Positions 19,405 to 28,407 of a stretch of DNA of 64,000 bases are shown here, in pieces; position 1 is the stretch's first letter, and the number at the start of each line of letters is the position of its first letter. The notes below the pieces were generated by a model, which saw only the letters and a list, made by a program, of their open reading frames with translations, was not told where the DNA came from and made no database searches. The position numbers and the translations under genes are program-made. Source of the stretch: an uncultured Roseateles sp. (lineage in GTDB: Bacteria; Pseudomonadota; Gammaproteobacteria; Burkholderiales; Burkholderiaceae_C); contig NZ_CAMFJS010000008.1 of assembly GCF_945956965.1 (NCBI RefSeq), positions 62,001-126,000 on the forward strand, read 5' to 3'.

Positions 19405-20583
19405 TCAGGCCTGGCCCAGAATCAGGCCGCTGGTAGGCACGCCGGTGCCGGCAGTGACCACCACATTGCGAACATCGGCCACCTGATTGACGGCCGATCC
19501 ACGCACCTGACGCACAGCTTCGGCGATGCCATTCATGCCGTGGATATAGGCCTCGCCGAGTTGGCCGCCATGGGTGTTGATGGGCAATCGGCCGCCACGG
19601 GCGTGATGACCGGCGCGGACAAAGTCCTTGGCCTCGCCTCGCTTGCAGAAGCCGAATTCCTCCAATTGAGGCAGGACAAAAGGCGTGAAGTGGTCGTAAA
19701 TCACCGCAGTCTGCACATCCTCAGGCGCCAGACCACTCTGAGCCCATAGCTGCTTGGCCACCAAACCCATCTCGGGCAAGCCGGTAATCTCGGGGCGGTA
19801 GAACGAGGTCATGCTCTGCTGGCCATCGCTGATGCCTTGAGCTGCGCCCTTGATCAGCACCGGTTTGCGCTTCAGGTCCCGTGCACGCTCGACCGAGGTG
19901 ATCACCATGGCCACCGCCCCATCGCTCTCCTGGCAGCAGTCCAAGAGATGCAGCGGCTCACAGATCCAGCGGCTGGCCTGATGCTCTTCGAGCGTGATCG
20001 GCTTGCCGTAAAAGAATGCGGCAGGGTTGGTGGCAGCGAAGTCACGCGCGGCCACGGCCACACGGCCGAAGTCCTCGCTGGTCGCGCCGAACTCATGCAT
20101 ATAGCGCCGGCCGAACATGCCGACCCAGGCCGCAGGCGTATGAAAGCCGTGCGGCATATACCAGCCGTAATTGACGTTATCAAACAGAGGCGTAGCGCCG
20201 AAACCATAGCTGCCGGTGCCGAAGCGGTACCAGCTGCGCTCGTTCATGGCGCGGTAGACCACCACGGTCTTGGCGATGCCGCTGGCCACCGCCATCGCCG
20301 CATGCAAGACGGGCCCGCAGGCCGCGCCGCCGCCATGCGGCACCTGGGAAAAGAATTTGACGTCGCGGGCGCCGAGCAGGCGGGCAATCTCGTACTCGGG
20401 CACTTTGTCGACGCTGTAAGACGAGAAGCCGTCCACGTCCTTGGGGTCAATGCCGGCATCGGCCAAGGCCTGCAGCGTGGCTTCCATGGCCAGGCGCAGC
20501 TCAGTTCGGCCGGAGTTCTTGGAGAACTCAGTGGCGCCCAGGCCAACAATGGCCGTGCGGCCGGAAATATTGAAGTCAGTCAT
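19405..20583 (-). CDS. Thiolase-like lipid-transfer protein, Ltp2-type steroid aldol lyase
   Basis: This 392-residue SCP2/thiolase-fold protein begins GRTAIVGLGATEFSKNSGRTE and ends with NTHGGQLGEAYIHGMNG. The classical thiolase nucleophile context CxSG is not evident, which suits the Ltp2 group that catalyses a retro-aldol cleavage and not Claisen thiolysis. In Mycobacterium, Ltp2 needs the DUF35 domain of ChsH2 to release propionyl-CoA and a 17-keto steroid. A ChsH2-like gene is present three genes upstream. Assignment rests on operon context plus sequence pattern. The start is set by AAGGA nine bases upstream. Confidence 0.85.
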   Translation of the reverse strand: MTDFNISGRTAIVGLGATEFSKNSGRTELRLAMEATLQALADAGIDPKDVDGFSSYSVDKVPEYEIARLLGARDVKFFSQVPHGGGAACGPVLHAAMAVASGIAKTVVVYRAMNERSWYRFGTGSYGFGATPLFDNVNYGWYMPHGFHTPAAWVGMFGRRYMHEFGATSEDFGRVAVAARDFAATNPAAFFYGKPITLEEHQASRWICEPLHLLDCCQESDGAVAMVITSVERARDLKRKPVLIKGAAQGISDGQQSMTSFYRPEITGLPEMGLVAKQLWAQSGLAPEDVQTAVIYDHFTPFVLPQLEEFGFCKRGEAKDFVRAGHHARGGRLPINTHGGQLGEAYIHGMNGIAEAVRQVRGSAVNQVADVRNVVVTAGTGVPTSGLILGQA

Positions 20584-20601
20584 GGTCGAGATTCCTTCGC
20601 T

Positions 20602-21033
20602 TCAAGGCAGGGCCACACGTACCGTGCCGGTGACGTGGCTGCCCATGGAGTTTTTGCCCTTGAGCGTGATGTCGACGCTGCGGTCGCTGGCGCGCTTGTC
20701 GGTGATGGCGCCGCTGAAGCTCATGGTGTCGCCCGGATAGTTGGGCGCACCCAGCTTGATCTTCAGATCCAAGAGCCTGGCCTGAGGGCCTGCCCAGGAC
20801 TCAATGAAACGCTGAACCAAGCCGTTAGTGGTCAGGATGTTCATGAAGATGTGGGGCGAACCCAGGGCACGGGCGGCCTCCAGGTCGTGATGGCCGGGAA
20901 AGTAGTCGCGCGTCGCGATGGCGCCACCGGCGATCAGGGGCACCGTGATTGGCACGGCCAGGCCGGGCAGCTCATCGCCGAGCTGGACGGCATCGAAGCG
21001 AGGCGTTGCGGAGTTTTGATTCTTAGTCGTCAT
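20602..21033 (-). CDS. MaoC-like hydratase, ChsH1-type
   Basis: This 143-residue single hot-dog-fold protein resembles the MaoC-like subunit ChsH1. DYFPGHHD (about 50) and the segment LLDLKIKLGAPNYPGDTM (about 95) fit the family. Together with the MaoC-like half of the ChsH2-like protein it should hydrate the steroid enoyl-CoA before aldol cleavage. A GTG at 21051, three bases past the preceding stop, would add six residues; neither start has a strong ribosome site. Confidence 0.82.
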   Translation of the reverse strand: MTTKNQNSATPRFDAVQLGDELPGLAVPITVPLIAGGAIATRDYFPGHHDLEAARALGSPHIFMNILTTNGLVQRFIESWAGPQARLLDLKIKLGAPNYPGDTMSFSGAITDKRASDRSVDITLKGKNSMGSHVTGTVRVALP

Positions 21034-21055
21034 GGTTGCTTGCTCGCTCACTTAC

Positions 21056-22162
21056 TCAGCAGTCTTCGGGCAGGTCGTACTTCCAGCCCAGCGTGTCGTT
21101 GTCGGCCAACCAGTCGCCCAGAATGGCCAGATGGTGTTCACTGCCACCCAGCAGAACGCCGAGCGCGCGACTCCAATACAAATAGCGGTGCATGGGATAG
21201 GTCACGTCAACACCGATGCCGCCGTGAACGTGCTGGGCCATATGGCCGGTACGGTGGCCGAGTTCATTGGCCAGGGCCCGCGTCGCATGAGCCTGCGGTG
21301 CGCTGGGGCGCCCCTGATCCAGACGCCAGACCAATTGCCACAGCGATGCCCGCAGTGCCTCGGTGGCGATATGCCCATCGGCCATCTGCCCCGCCACCAA
21401 TTGAAAGCTGCCGATGGCGCGACCGAACTGCTGACGCTCGCTGACATAGGCCACGGTGGCGCGCAGCTGCTGCTGGGTCACGCCCAACTGCAGCGCTGCG
21501 GCGCAAGCAATAGCACGCTGCTCTACCCAGGCACAGGCCTCCGCAGGCAAGAGGGCCAGCACCGGCACGCCGGCGAAGCTCAAATCGGCCAGGCCCTGGT
21601 GATGTTGACTCAAGCCGGGATCGCGGGTGACACCTGGCTGCGTCAAATCAACCAGCGCCAAGCGGTACTGGCCGCGCGCCTCAACGGCCAGCAAAGCATG
21701 GCCCGCCAGATCACCCAGAGGCACAGCCAGAGTGCTGCCATGCAAGACACCGTCCTGAACGCGCAGGCTGGGGCCATGGCTTGCCATCAACGCTGTCAGC
21801 GACAGCGCCATCACCTCGCCCTGGATGGCACGTTCCAGCACCGCAGCCGACGCCTCCGGCACATAACGCGCCAAGGCCGCGCACACCAGTTGCTGCTCCC
21901 ACAGCGGCAGCAAGGCCAGGGCCCGACCCTGCTGCTCCAGCACCGCCATCAACTCGGTCATGCCCAGGCCGAGACCGCCCAAGGCTTCCGGGACAAGAAT
22001 GCTGTGCAGGCCTGAGGTTACGCATTGCTGCCACAGCGCGCTCATGAAGGGGCTGCCGCCGAGGTCATGCGCACGTAGCTGCTCGTCGCCGCAATAGTCG
22101 GCAAACAGACCTTGCGCCATATCGGCAAATGCCCGCTGGTCTTCGCTCAATTGGAAATCCAT
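21056..22162 (-). CDS. Acyl-CoA dehydrogenase, ChsE1/FadE28-like
   Basis: The 368-residue protein is somewhat short and Ala/Leu rich. It has SILVPEALGGLGLGMTEL in the N-terminal domain and HVHGGIGVDVTYPMHRYLYWSRAL near the C-terminus, as in FadE28/ChsE1. With the ChsE2-like subunit (18200-19381) it should form the heterotetramer that desaturates the C22 steroid CoA ester. AAGGG precedes the ATG. It lies 22 bp upstream of the ChsH1-like gene. Confidence 0.85.
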   Translation of the reverse strand: MDFQLSEDQRAFADMAQGLFADYCGDEQLRAHDLGGSPFMSALWQQCVTSGLHSILVPEALGGLGLGMTELMAVLEQQGRALALLPLWEQQLVCAALARYVPEASAAVLERAIQGEVMALSLTALMASHGPSLRVQDGVLHGSTLAVPLGDLAGHALLAVEARGQYRLALVDLTQPGVTRDPGLSQHHQGLADLSFAGVPVLALLPAEACAWVEQRAIACAAALQLGVTQQQLRATVAYVSERQQFGRAIGSFQLVAGQMADGHIATEALRASLWQLVWRLDQGRPSAPQAHATRALANELGHRTGHMAQHVHGGIGVDVTYPMHRYLYWSRALGVLLGGSEHHLAILGDWLADNDTLGWKYDLPEDC

Positions 22163-22180
22163 GGCTCTACCCTTTTTCGC

Positions 22181-23149
22181 TCAGGCCGGCACGGGCCGGA
22201 ATTGCGGCAGCACAAGCTCACCGTCATTGAAGGCGTTGAACTCGACCTGCACGCGCTGGCCGATCTGCACCTCGCTCGGCTTGATGCCCACCAACTGCGC
22301 CACCAGGCGGGTGCCCTCGTCCAGCTCGATCAGGCCGATCGGGTTGGGATGATCAAAGGGCGGCACCTCGGGGTAGTGCATCACCACGAAGGAATAGACA
22401 GTGCCGCCGCCGCTGGCCTGCAGCGTGTCCCACTCGAAGGAATGGCAGCTCGGGCAGACCGGGCCTGGCGGGTGGCGCAAGCTGCCGCAACTCTTGCAGC
22501 GTTGAATCAGCAACCGCCCTTCACGCACGCCGTCCCAGAAGAATCGGTTGTCATCGCTGATGCCGGGGGCCGAGCGCTTGATCTTGGGCGGGCCGGCTGG
22601 CAAATCTGCCTTGCTGCCGCTGCTGCTATCAGCAGGCTTGACCGGATTGGCCGGCCGAAACTTGAAGACGCGGAACAGCAACTCGCCGACCTTCTCGTCC
22701 CCAGCACTCTGCTCGGCGAAAAAAGTCATCACCAGGGTGACGAAGAATCCTGTACCCAAGGCGGTGGTTTTCTCTTCGCCCACCGAATCGAGTCGGGTGG
22801 TGTAGTAGAGCTTTTCACCCTCACGCACCATGCGCTCGAAGCTGAGCTCGGAGTTCACCGCCACCACCGACGCGAAGCCCTCGGTCTCCATGAGCTTGAG
22901 GACTTCGTAGGGGTTCTCGGTGGTCGAACCCGGCGGGTAGTTGTTCGCCACCGGTCCTTCCATGCACCAGACTTGCAGCATGGCGGCGGGCGCCAGTACC
23001 GTGCCGTCGGCATCCACCGGCACGGCCACACCCATGAGCTCGCACCATTGGCGAATCATCGGCGCATTGACCTTGTCCCAGGCATAGACACGTCCGTACT
23101 GCTTGCCCACCAGGGCTCGCGCCCGCTTCATCCAATCTTGTTCGGCCAA
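22181..23149 (-). CDS. ChsH2-like MaoC-DUF35 fusion protein
   Basis: The 322-residue protein has two parts. Residues about 10-165 form a MaoC-like half, and residues about 200-320 form a DUF35 domain with a rubredoxin-type zinc ribbon CKSCGSLRHPPGPVCPSC followed by an OB-fold. This exact fusion defines ChsH2, which hydrates the side-chain enoyl-CoA with ChsH1 and activates Ltp2 through DUF35. The start is TTG at 23149, supported by AAGGAG six bases upstream. All partner genes lie just downstream. Confidence 0.88.
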   Translation of the reverse strand: MAEQDWMKRARALVGKQYGRVYAWDKVNAPMIRQWCELMGVAVPVDADGTVLAPAAMLQVWCMEGPVANNYPPGSTTENPYEVLKLMETEGFASVVAVNSELSFERMVREGEKLYYTTRLDSVGEEKTTALGTGFFVTLVMTFFAEQSAGDEKVGELLFRVFKFRPANPVKPADSSSGSKADLPAGPPKIKRSAPGISDDNRFFWDGVREGRLLIQRCKSCGSLRHPPGPVCPSCHSFEWDTLQASGGGTVYSFVVMHYPEVPPFDHPNPIGLIELDEGTRLVAQLVGIKPSEVQIGQRVQVEFNAFNDGELVLPQFRPVPA

Positions 23150-23188
23150 GAGATGCTCCTTGTTATTGCGTAGCGAGCCGCGCCGGGC

Positions 23189-23986
23189 TCAAGACTTGTC
23201 CGTGGGCTTGGCCGCGGACATGAATGCAGGCCGTTCACCGCCGCCATGCAGCAGCAGATTGCTGCCGCTCATATAGGACGCTCGCGGCGAGGCCACGTAG
23301 AGGCAGGCTTGGGCGATGTCGGCCGGCTCGGCCAAGCGGCCAGCGGGAATGGAGGCGGCCACCGCAGTGATGCCAGCCTCATTGCCAAAGTGCAGATGCG
23401 ACTGCTCGGTTCGCACCAGGCCCGGGCTCACCGCCACGACGCGCACCTTAGGTGCCCACTCCACCGCTAGCGAGCCGGTCAGGCTCAGCACAGCCGCCTT
23501 CGCCGCGCCATAGGCTGCCGTTCCTGGCGAAGGCCGCAGCGCGCTGATGCTGCCGATATTGACGATCACGCCGCCCTCGTCTTGCTGCTGCATGACCGCA
23601 TTGGCGGCTTGAGCAGCATGCAAGGTGGCGAAGAGATTCAGACGCAGCACGCCTTCATGGAAGCGCGGCGACACCGTGGCCGCTTCCACCTCGGGCGCAC
23701 CACCGGCGTTATTGACCAGTACATCCAGCCGGCCATGTCGACGCACAACCTCCGCCACCATGGCACGCACGGCCTCGGCCTCGCGCACATCACAGCTCAG
23801 AAACTCGGCCTGGCGCATCACGCCGGCATCCATCACCGCAGGCAGCTCCAGCGGGGCATTGCGGCCGCACACGACGACGGTGGCACCTGCTGCGAGGAAG
23901 TGCTCGGCAATACCGCGACCAATGCCTTTGGTGCCGCCGGTGACCAGCACCACACGTTGCGCATACTCTTGAAAATTCGGGTTCAT
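23189..23986 (-). CDS. Short-chain dehydrogenase/reductase
   Basis: This 265-residue classical SDR has the cofactor motif TGGTKGIG (about 17), NNAGG (about 95), the catalytic Ser in GSIS and YGAAK (about 160). The start at 23986 (MNPNFQEYAQ) was preferred over an upstream frame extension that overlaps the promoter palindrome. It is the first gene of the long side-chain operon, close behind the operator-like site at 24020-24039. A hydroxysteroid or 3-hydroxyacyl-CoA substrate is likely from context, but which one is open. Confidence 0.83.
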   Translation of the reverse strand: MNPNFQEYAQRVVLVTGGTKGIGRGIAEHFLAAGATVVVCGRNAPLELPAVMDAGVMRQAEFLSCDVREAEAVRAMVAEVVRRHGRLDVLVNNAGGAPEVEAATVSPRFHEGVLRLNLFATLHAAQAANAVMQQQDEGGVIVNIGSISALRPSPGTAAYGAAKAAVLSLTGSLAVEWAPKVRVVAVSPGLVRTEQSHLHFGNEAGITAVAASIPAGRLAEPADIAQACLYVASPRASYMSGSNLLLHGGGERPAFMSAAKPTDKS

Positions 23987-24019
23987 GCCCTGGAATCTAG
24001 AGAAGCCCCGCCGGCGCAG

Positions 24020-24039
24020 ATACGTCCAAAAGGACGATG
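24020..24039. promoter_or_regulatory. Copy of the regional palindromic operator, divergent promoter
   Basis: ATACGTCC-AAAA-GGACGATG has a perfect right half and five of eight matches on the left. It sits between the minus-strand side-chain operon and the plus-strand enoyl-CoA hydratase gene and could control both. Confidence 0.6.
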
Positions 24040-24116
24040 TTGTCGAAGGCTGCGGCGCCGACGATGGACACCGCCCCAACGCAGGGCCCTACCGAACGAG
24101 AGCGAACGAGAGCACT

Positions 24117-24908
24117 ATGACCCCAGCTACTGCCTGCACCGACGAGCTGCTCCTCGAAACCCCTGAAGAGGGCGTCGCCCTCGTGCGCCTGAATCGCCCC
24201 GCTGCCACCAATGCCCTGAGCCTGTCACTGCAGCAAGCCTTGTCGCACACCTTCGACGCACTCAGCCAAGACCCGGCGGTGCGCGCCATCGTGCTGACCG
24301 GCGGCGACAAAGTATTCGCGGCCGGCGGCGATATCAAAAGCATGGACGACTGCGGCCCGATCGAGATCATGCAGCGCCACACCGAACGCGTCTGGGCACC
24401 GATCGAGCGCTGCCCCAAGCCCATCATCGCGGCCGTCTGCGGCTATGCCTTCGGCGGCGGCGCGGAACTGGCCATGCATGCCGACATCATCATTGCCGGC
24501 ACCAGCGCGAGCTTTGCCCAGCCCGAGATCCGCATTGGCATCATGCCCGGCATCGGCGGCACCCAGCGCCTGGTTCGCGCGGTGGGCAAGTTCAACGCCA
24601 TGCGAATCCTGCTAACTGGCAAACCCATCGGCGCCGAAGAAGCGCGGCTGATGGGCTTGGTCAGCCAGGTGGTGGCGGATGATCAGGTGGTGGATGAAGC
24701 CATCAAGATGGCCGCGCTGATCGCCGCCATGCCACCCCTCGCCGCCCAGCAGATCAAGGAAGTGGTGCTGGCCGGCGTTGACGCTTCACTGGAAACCGCC
24801 TTGATGCTGGAGCGCAAAGCCAACCAGCTGCTGTTCGCAACCCGCGATCAGAAAGAGGGCATGCAAGCCTTCATCGAAAAGCGCCGCCCCAAGTTCGAGG
24901 GGCGCTGA
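24117..24908 (+). CDS. Enoyl-CoA hydratase
   Basis: This 263-residue crotonase-fold enzyme has both catalytic glutamates: GYAFGGGAE (about 118) and SFAQPE (about 138), followed by IGIMPGIGGTQRL. The C-terminus RDQKEGMQAFIEKRRPKF is typical of a true hydratase. It should hydrate 2-enoyl-CoA intermediates in side-chain or ring-propionate oxidation. It is transcribed away from the side-chain operon from the shared palindrome. The upstream direct repeat CGAACGAGAG (twice, about 24093-24112) has unknown meaning. It converges with ksi, with 15 bp between the stops. Confidence 0.9.
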   Translation: MTPATACTDELLLETPEEGVALVRLNRPAATNALSLSLQQALSHTFDALSQDPAVRAIVLTGGDKVFAAGGDIKSMDDCGPIEIMQRHTERVWAPIERCPKPIIAAVCGYAFGGGAELAMHADIIIAGTSASFAQPEIRIGIMPGIGGTQRLVRAVGKFNAMRILLTGKPIGAEEARLMGLVSQVVADDQVVDEAIKMAALIAAMPPLAAQQIKEVVLAGVDASLETALMLERKANQLLFATRDQKEGMQAFIEKRRPKFEGR

Positions 24909-24923
24909 ACGACATCAGCAGGC

Positions 24924-25301
24924 TCAAGAGCCTGTGCCGATATTGGCTGGGCCAAAGAAGGCCCGCATGGACACCACTTTGCCGGCCTCATTGAAGCGAA
25001 ACACATCGATGGGCCGGATCACCATCTGCTGGCCTTCATGCTGCAAGCTCACGCTAAATGCAAACGCGGCCTCCTTGTCTGCCACGCGCACCTGCCCCTC
25101 CAGCGCTAAGGTCAGCTTCATGCTCAGCGAGGCGGCGTAGAAGGCGCGGATCTCGGCATGCCCGCGCTTGGGCGGGCTGCCCACGGGATCTTCCACGCTG
25201 GCATCGGCATCGAACAAGGCCAGCACCGCATCAAGGTCTGCGGCATTGAGTGCGCGCAGGTACTCATGCACCGCGGCTTCCATCTGAGCGGGATCTGGCA
25301 T
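24924..25301 (-). CDS. ksi: Delta5-3-ketosteroid isomerase
   Basis: The 125-residue protein has exactly the length of the Comamonas testosteroni enzyme and aligns without gaps over the N-terminal half. The catalytic set is complete: Tyr14, Asp38 in VEDPVGS and Asp99 in RPIDVFRF. It moves the C5-C6 double bond of 3-keto-delta5 steroids to C4-C5 through a dienolate. AGGAG six bases before ATG 25301 sets the start. It is co-directional with, and 17 bp downstream of, hsdA, an arrangement also known near hsdA in Comamonas. This is the firmest evidence that the region degrades steroids. Confidence 0.96.
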   Translation of the reverse strand: MPDPAQMEAAVHEYLRALNAADLDAVLALFDADASVEDPVGSPPKRGHAEIRAFYAASLSMKLTLALEGQVRVADKEAAFAFSVSLQHEGQQMVIRPIDVFRFNEAGKVVSMRAFFGPANIGTGS

Positions 25302-25318
25302 CGCTAGCTCCTGGCGCA

Positions 25319-26092
25319 TCAGAACTGAGTCGGCCGGCCGGCCGCGTCAATGCCGCCGTCAACGACGATTTGCGCGCCATGCACATAGCTTGCAGCCGGG
25401 CTGAACAGGAAGGACACGACCGCCGCAATCTCCTGCGCCTCGGCGCGGCGGCCCAGTGGCGGGACGAAGTTCTTGATGGCCTCGCCGAAGCGTGGATCCT
25501 TCAGGCCCTCTTGCAGCAGCGGGGTTTCGGTGGCGCCCGGCGCTACCGTATTCAAGCGCACGCCGGCCTGCCCCCAGGCCTGGGCACGCTTGCGCACCGC
25601 CACGGTCACGGCATTCTTGGAGCCCGCATAAGCCAGGTGGCCGCCGGCGGGGCCGGCTCCCATCACGATGGCATGCGCATGGGCTTCATCGCCGGCTTCC
25701 AGCGCGGCCGCGAGCGGGTTCTTGTCCCAAGGCAGATGGGCCGAGGCCACCGAGGAAATCACCACCGCCGAGGGCTGGCTGCCGCGCCGTAGCGCCGGCA
25801 GCAGCGCGTCCAGCAACTCGACCGCGCCAAAGTAGTTGACCGACACGGTCAGCGAGGCCGGATTGACCTGCGCCCCCAAGCCCGCGCACAAAAGCACCCC
25901 GTCCAGCTGACCTTCGCAGCGCGCCAGAATCTGCTCGATGGCGCTCGCGCGGCCTTGCCGGGTGGCGAGGTCGCCAATGATGTCGGCATTGCGCAGGTCA
26001 AGGCCGATGACTTGATGGCCCGCAGCCTTCAATGCCGCGGCGCAGGCCGCGCCGATGCCCGAGGCCGATCCGGTGATGAGAGTAGTTGGCAT
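25319..26092 (-). CDS. hsdA: 3alpha-hydroxysteroid dehydrogenase/carbonyl reductase
   Basis: The 257-residue SDR matches the Comamonas HsdA pattern throughout: TGSASGIG (7-14), LCAGLG (68-73), SVNYFGA, SSVASAHL with Ser114, and Tyr155-x3-Lys159. It also has the unusual 30-residue insertion before the active-site Tyr (DKNPLA...) and the ending GGIDAAGRPTQF. It interconverts 3alpha-hydroxy and 3-keto groups with NAD(H) and opens the attack on bile acids and androsterone-type steroids. ATG 26092 gives the family's exact length and has an AGGA ribosome site. Confidence 0.95.
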   Translation of the reverse strand: MPTTLITGSASGIGAACAAALKAAGHQVIGLDLRNADIIGDLATRQGRASAIEQILARCEGQLDGVLLCAGLGAQVNPASLTVSVNYFGAVELLDALLPALRRGSQPSAVVISSVASAHLPWDKNPLAAALEAGDEAHAHAIVMGAGPAGGHLAYAGSKNAVTVAVRKRAQAWGQAGVRLNTVAPGATETPLLQEGLKDPRFGEAIKNFVPPLGRRAEAQEIAAVVSFLFSPAASYVHGAQIVVDGGIDAAGRPTQF

Positions 26093-26235
26093 AGTGTTCT
26101 GGTCCTGTGGCAATTCAGTGCTTTCATGGGTGTGATGTGAGCTTGGCTGGCATCCGATCCGCCCTTGCATCCGCGCTTTGCGCACTGCTCACTCGTATTT
26201 CACTCGTCTATCTGACCCGAGAGCCCATGTCCGCA

Positions 26236-26255
26236 CCACATGCAAACGGACGATG
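26236..26255. promoter_or_regulatory. Copy of the regional palindromic operator, divergent promoter
   Basis: CCACATGC-AAAC-GGACGATG has a perfect right half but a poor left half. It lies between hsdA (minus) and fadH (plus), about 145 bp and 64 bp from their starts. Confidence 0.5.
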
Positions 26256-26318
26256 CCGTATGCCCCCGCCTCGTTAGTCTGCCGCATCGGACCAGCGAGG
26301 TCCCCTTCATGATGGACG

Positions 26319-28400
26319 ATGAGATTGCGCACAAACCCCAAGCCCGCTGAAGCCAGCTCTCAATTTCCGCATCTGCTGGCCCCCTACCAACTGGGACGCC
26401 TCACCCTGAGAAACCGCTGCATCATGGGCTCCATGCACACCGGCCTGGAAGAGCAGGCCGACGGCATGGCGAGGTTGGCCGCCTTCTACGCGGCGCGGGC
26501 CCGCGGCGGTGCGGCCATGATCATCACCGGCGGCCTGGGCATCAGCCCCGAGGCCCTGGGCATGCCCCAGCATGCCGAACACTCGACGCTGTGCACCCCG
26601 GCACAGGCCCAAGGCCATCGCCTCTTGACCGAGGCCGTGCATCGTGAAGGCAGCCATGTGCTGGCACAGCTGCTGCATGTGGGTCGCTATGACCATGCCA
26701 GTGGTGGTGTCTCGGCCTCGGCCTTGCGTTCGACCTTGTCCGCGCATACGCCGCGCGAACTCAGCGAGGCCGAGATTGAGGCGCTGGTTCAGGCCTATGC
26801 CGACAGCGCCGCGCTGGCGCGCCTGGCCGGCTATGACGGCGTTGAGGTGATGGGCGGTGAGGGCTATTTGATCAACCAATTCCTGGCGCCGCGTAGCAAC
26901 CAGCGCCGCGACCGCTGGGGCGGCAGCCCCGAGGGGCGCTGGCGCTTCGCGCTCAGCATCATCGGGCGCATCCGCGACCGCCTCGGCCCAGACTTCCTGC
27001 TGATGTTTCGCCTCTCGCTGCTGGACCTGGTGGAGGACGGCAGTTGCCGCGATGAGGTGCTGGAATGCGCCCGGGCCCTGCAGCACGCCGGTGTGGATGT
27101 GCTCAACGGCGGCTTCGGTTGGCATGAGGCGCGGGTCCCCACCATTGCCACCCTGGTGCCGCGCGCCGCCTTCAGCTGGGCGACCCGCCAGCTGCGCGAG
27201 GCTGTCAGCATTCCAGTGGTGGCCAGCAACCGCATCAACCGGCCGGAAGTGGCCGAGCTCATCCTGGCACGTGGCGACGCAGACCTGATCTCGATGGCGC
27301 GGCCCTTTCTGGCCGACCCCGAGCTGATGCGCAAGGCCGCCACCGGCCAGGCCGAGCAGATCAACACCTGCATCGCCTGCAACCAAAGCTGCCTGGATGC
27401 CGCCTTCGAGCAGCGCGCCGTTTCTTGCCTGGTCAACCCACTGGCTTGCCGCGAAACAGAATGGCAGCTCGTGCCCGCACAGCAGCCGCGGCGCATCGCG
27501 GTTGTGGGCGCGGGCCCTGCCGGCCTGGCCTGCGCCACACAAGCGGCGGCACGCGGCCACTTGGTGACCCTGTTCGAAGCCGGTGATGAGATCGGCGGCC
27601 AGTTCCAACTGGCCCGGCGCATTCCCGGCAAGGAGGAATTTGCCGAGACCCTGAACTACTGGCGCGGCCAGCTGCTGCGCCACGGCGTCCGTTTGCACCT
27701 GCGCACCCGCGCGGGCCTGGCTGAGCTGGCAGGCTTCGACCACATCGTATTGGCCACGGGCGTGCAAGCTCGCACGCCAGAGGTTCCCGGCATCGCCCAC
27801 GCCAAAGTGCGCAGCTATGCGCAGGCCATCATGGCGCCGCACGCCCTGGGCAAGCGGGTGGCGGTGATCGGCGCTGGCGGCATCGGCTTCGATGTGGCGG
27901 AACTGCTCAGTGAAGCCGAAGGCTGCGGCCATAGCACGCCCGCAGGCAATGAAGCCGAGGTCGACGCTTATCTTGAGGAATGGGGCATAGACCGCGGCAC
28001 CGGCAGCGCGGGCGGCCTCAAGCCGCCGGCTGCGCGGCCATCCAGCCGAGAGGTATGGCTGCTGCAGCGCAGCCCCGGCAAGCCCGGCCGGCGCCTGGCC
28101 CGCAGCACCGGCTGGATCCGCCGGCTGCGCCTGGAGCGGCGCGGCGTGCAGATGCAAGGCGGCGTCGAGTACTTGCGCATCGACGATGCCGGACTGCATC
28201 TGCTCAAGGACGGACAAGCGCTTTGCCTGCCTGTCGACCATGTGGTGGTGTGCGCCGGCCAGGACAGTGTGCGCGGGCTGGCTGCGCCCTTGCGCGCCAG
28301 CGGCGCGCTTGTCAGCGTCATCGGCGGCGCCGATGTGGCGCAGGAAATCGACGCCCGCCGCGCCATCGAGCAAGGCACCCAGCTGGCTTTGAGCCTGTAG
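26319..28400 (+). CDS. fadH: 2,4-dienoyl-CoA reductase, FadH type
   Basis: The 693-residue protein follows E. coli FadH closely. An FMN TIM barrel (about 15-340) has EVMGGEGYLINQFL with the active Tyr, GWHEARVPTIA with the active His, and RINRPEVAE. A 4Fe-4S site CIACNQSCLDAAFEQRAVSC (C-x2-C-x3-C-x11-C, about 350-370) follows, then two Rossmann parts with VGAGPAGLACA and VIGAGGIGFD. It reduces conjugated dienoyl-CoA with NADPH. In a steroid locus it could serve unsaturated sterol side chains or ring intermediates; that part is inference. It is transcribed divergently from hsdA. Confidence 0.9.
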   Translation: MRLRTNPKPAEASSQFPHLLAPYQLGRLTLRNRCIMGSMHTGLEEQADGMARLAAFYAARARGGAAMIITGGLGISPEALGMPQHAEHSTLCTPAQAQGHRLLTEAVHREGSHVLAQLLHVGRYDHASGGVSASALRSTLSAHTPRELSEAEIEALVQAYADSAALARLAGYDGVEVMGGEGYLINQFLAPRSNQRRDRWGGSPEGRWRFALSIIGRIRDRLGPDFLLMFRLSLLDLVEDGSCRDEVLECARALQHAGVDVLNGGFGWHEARVPTIATLVPRAAFSWATRQLREAVSIPVVASNRINRPEVAELILARGDADLISMARPFLADPELMRKAATGQAEQINTCIACNQSCLDAAFEQRAVSCLVNPLACRETEWQLVPAQQPRRIAVVGAGPAGLACATQAAARGHLVTLFEAGDEIGGQFQLARRIPGKEEFAETLNYWRGQLLRHGVRLHLRTRAGLAELAGFDHIVLATGVQARTPEVPGIAHAKVRSYAQAIMAPHALGKRVAVIGAGGIGFDVAELLSEAEGCGHSTPAGNEAEVDAYLEEWGIDRGTGSAGGLKPPAARPSSREVWLLQRSPGKPGRRLARSTGWIRRLRLERRGVQMQGGVEYLRIDDAGLHLLKDGQALCLPVDHVVVCAGQDSVRGLAAPLRASGALVSVIGGADVAQEIDARRAIEQGTQLALSL

Positions 28401-28407
28401 ACCGGCA

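Noticed and set aside
19837-21444. A 535-codon plus-strand frame opposite the Ltp2-like and MaoC-like genes
   Set aside because: It crosses three minus-strand genes with good starts and has no recognisable protein content.
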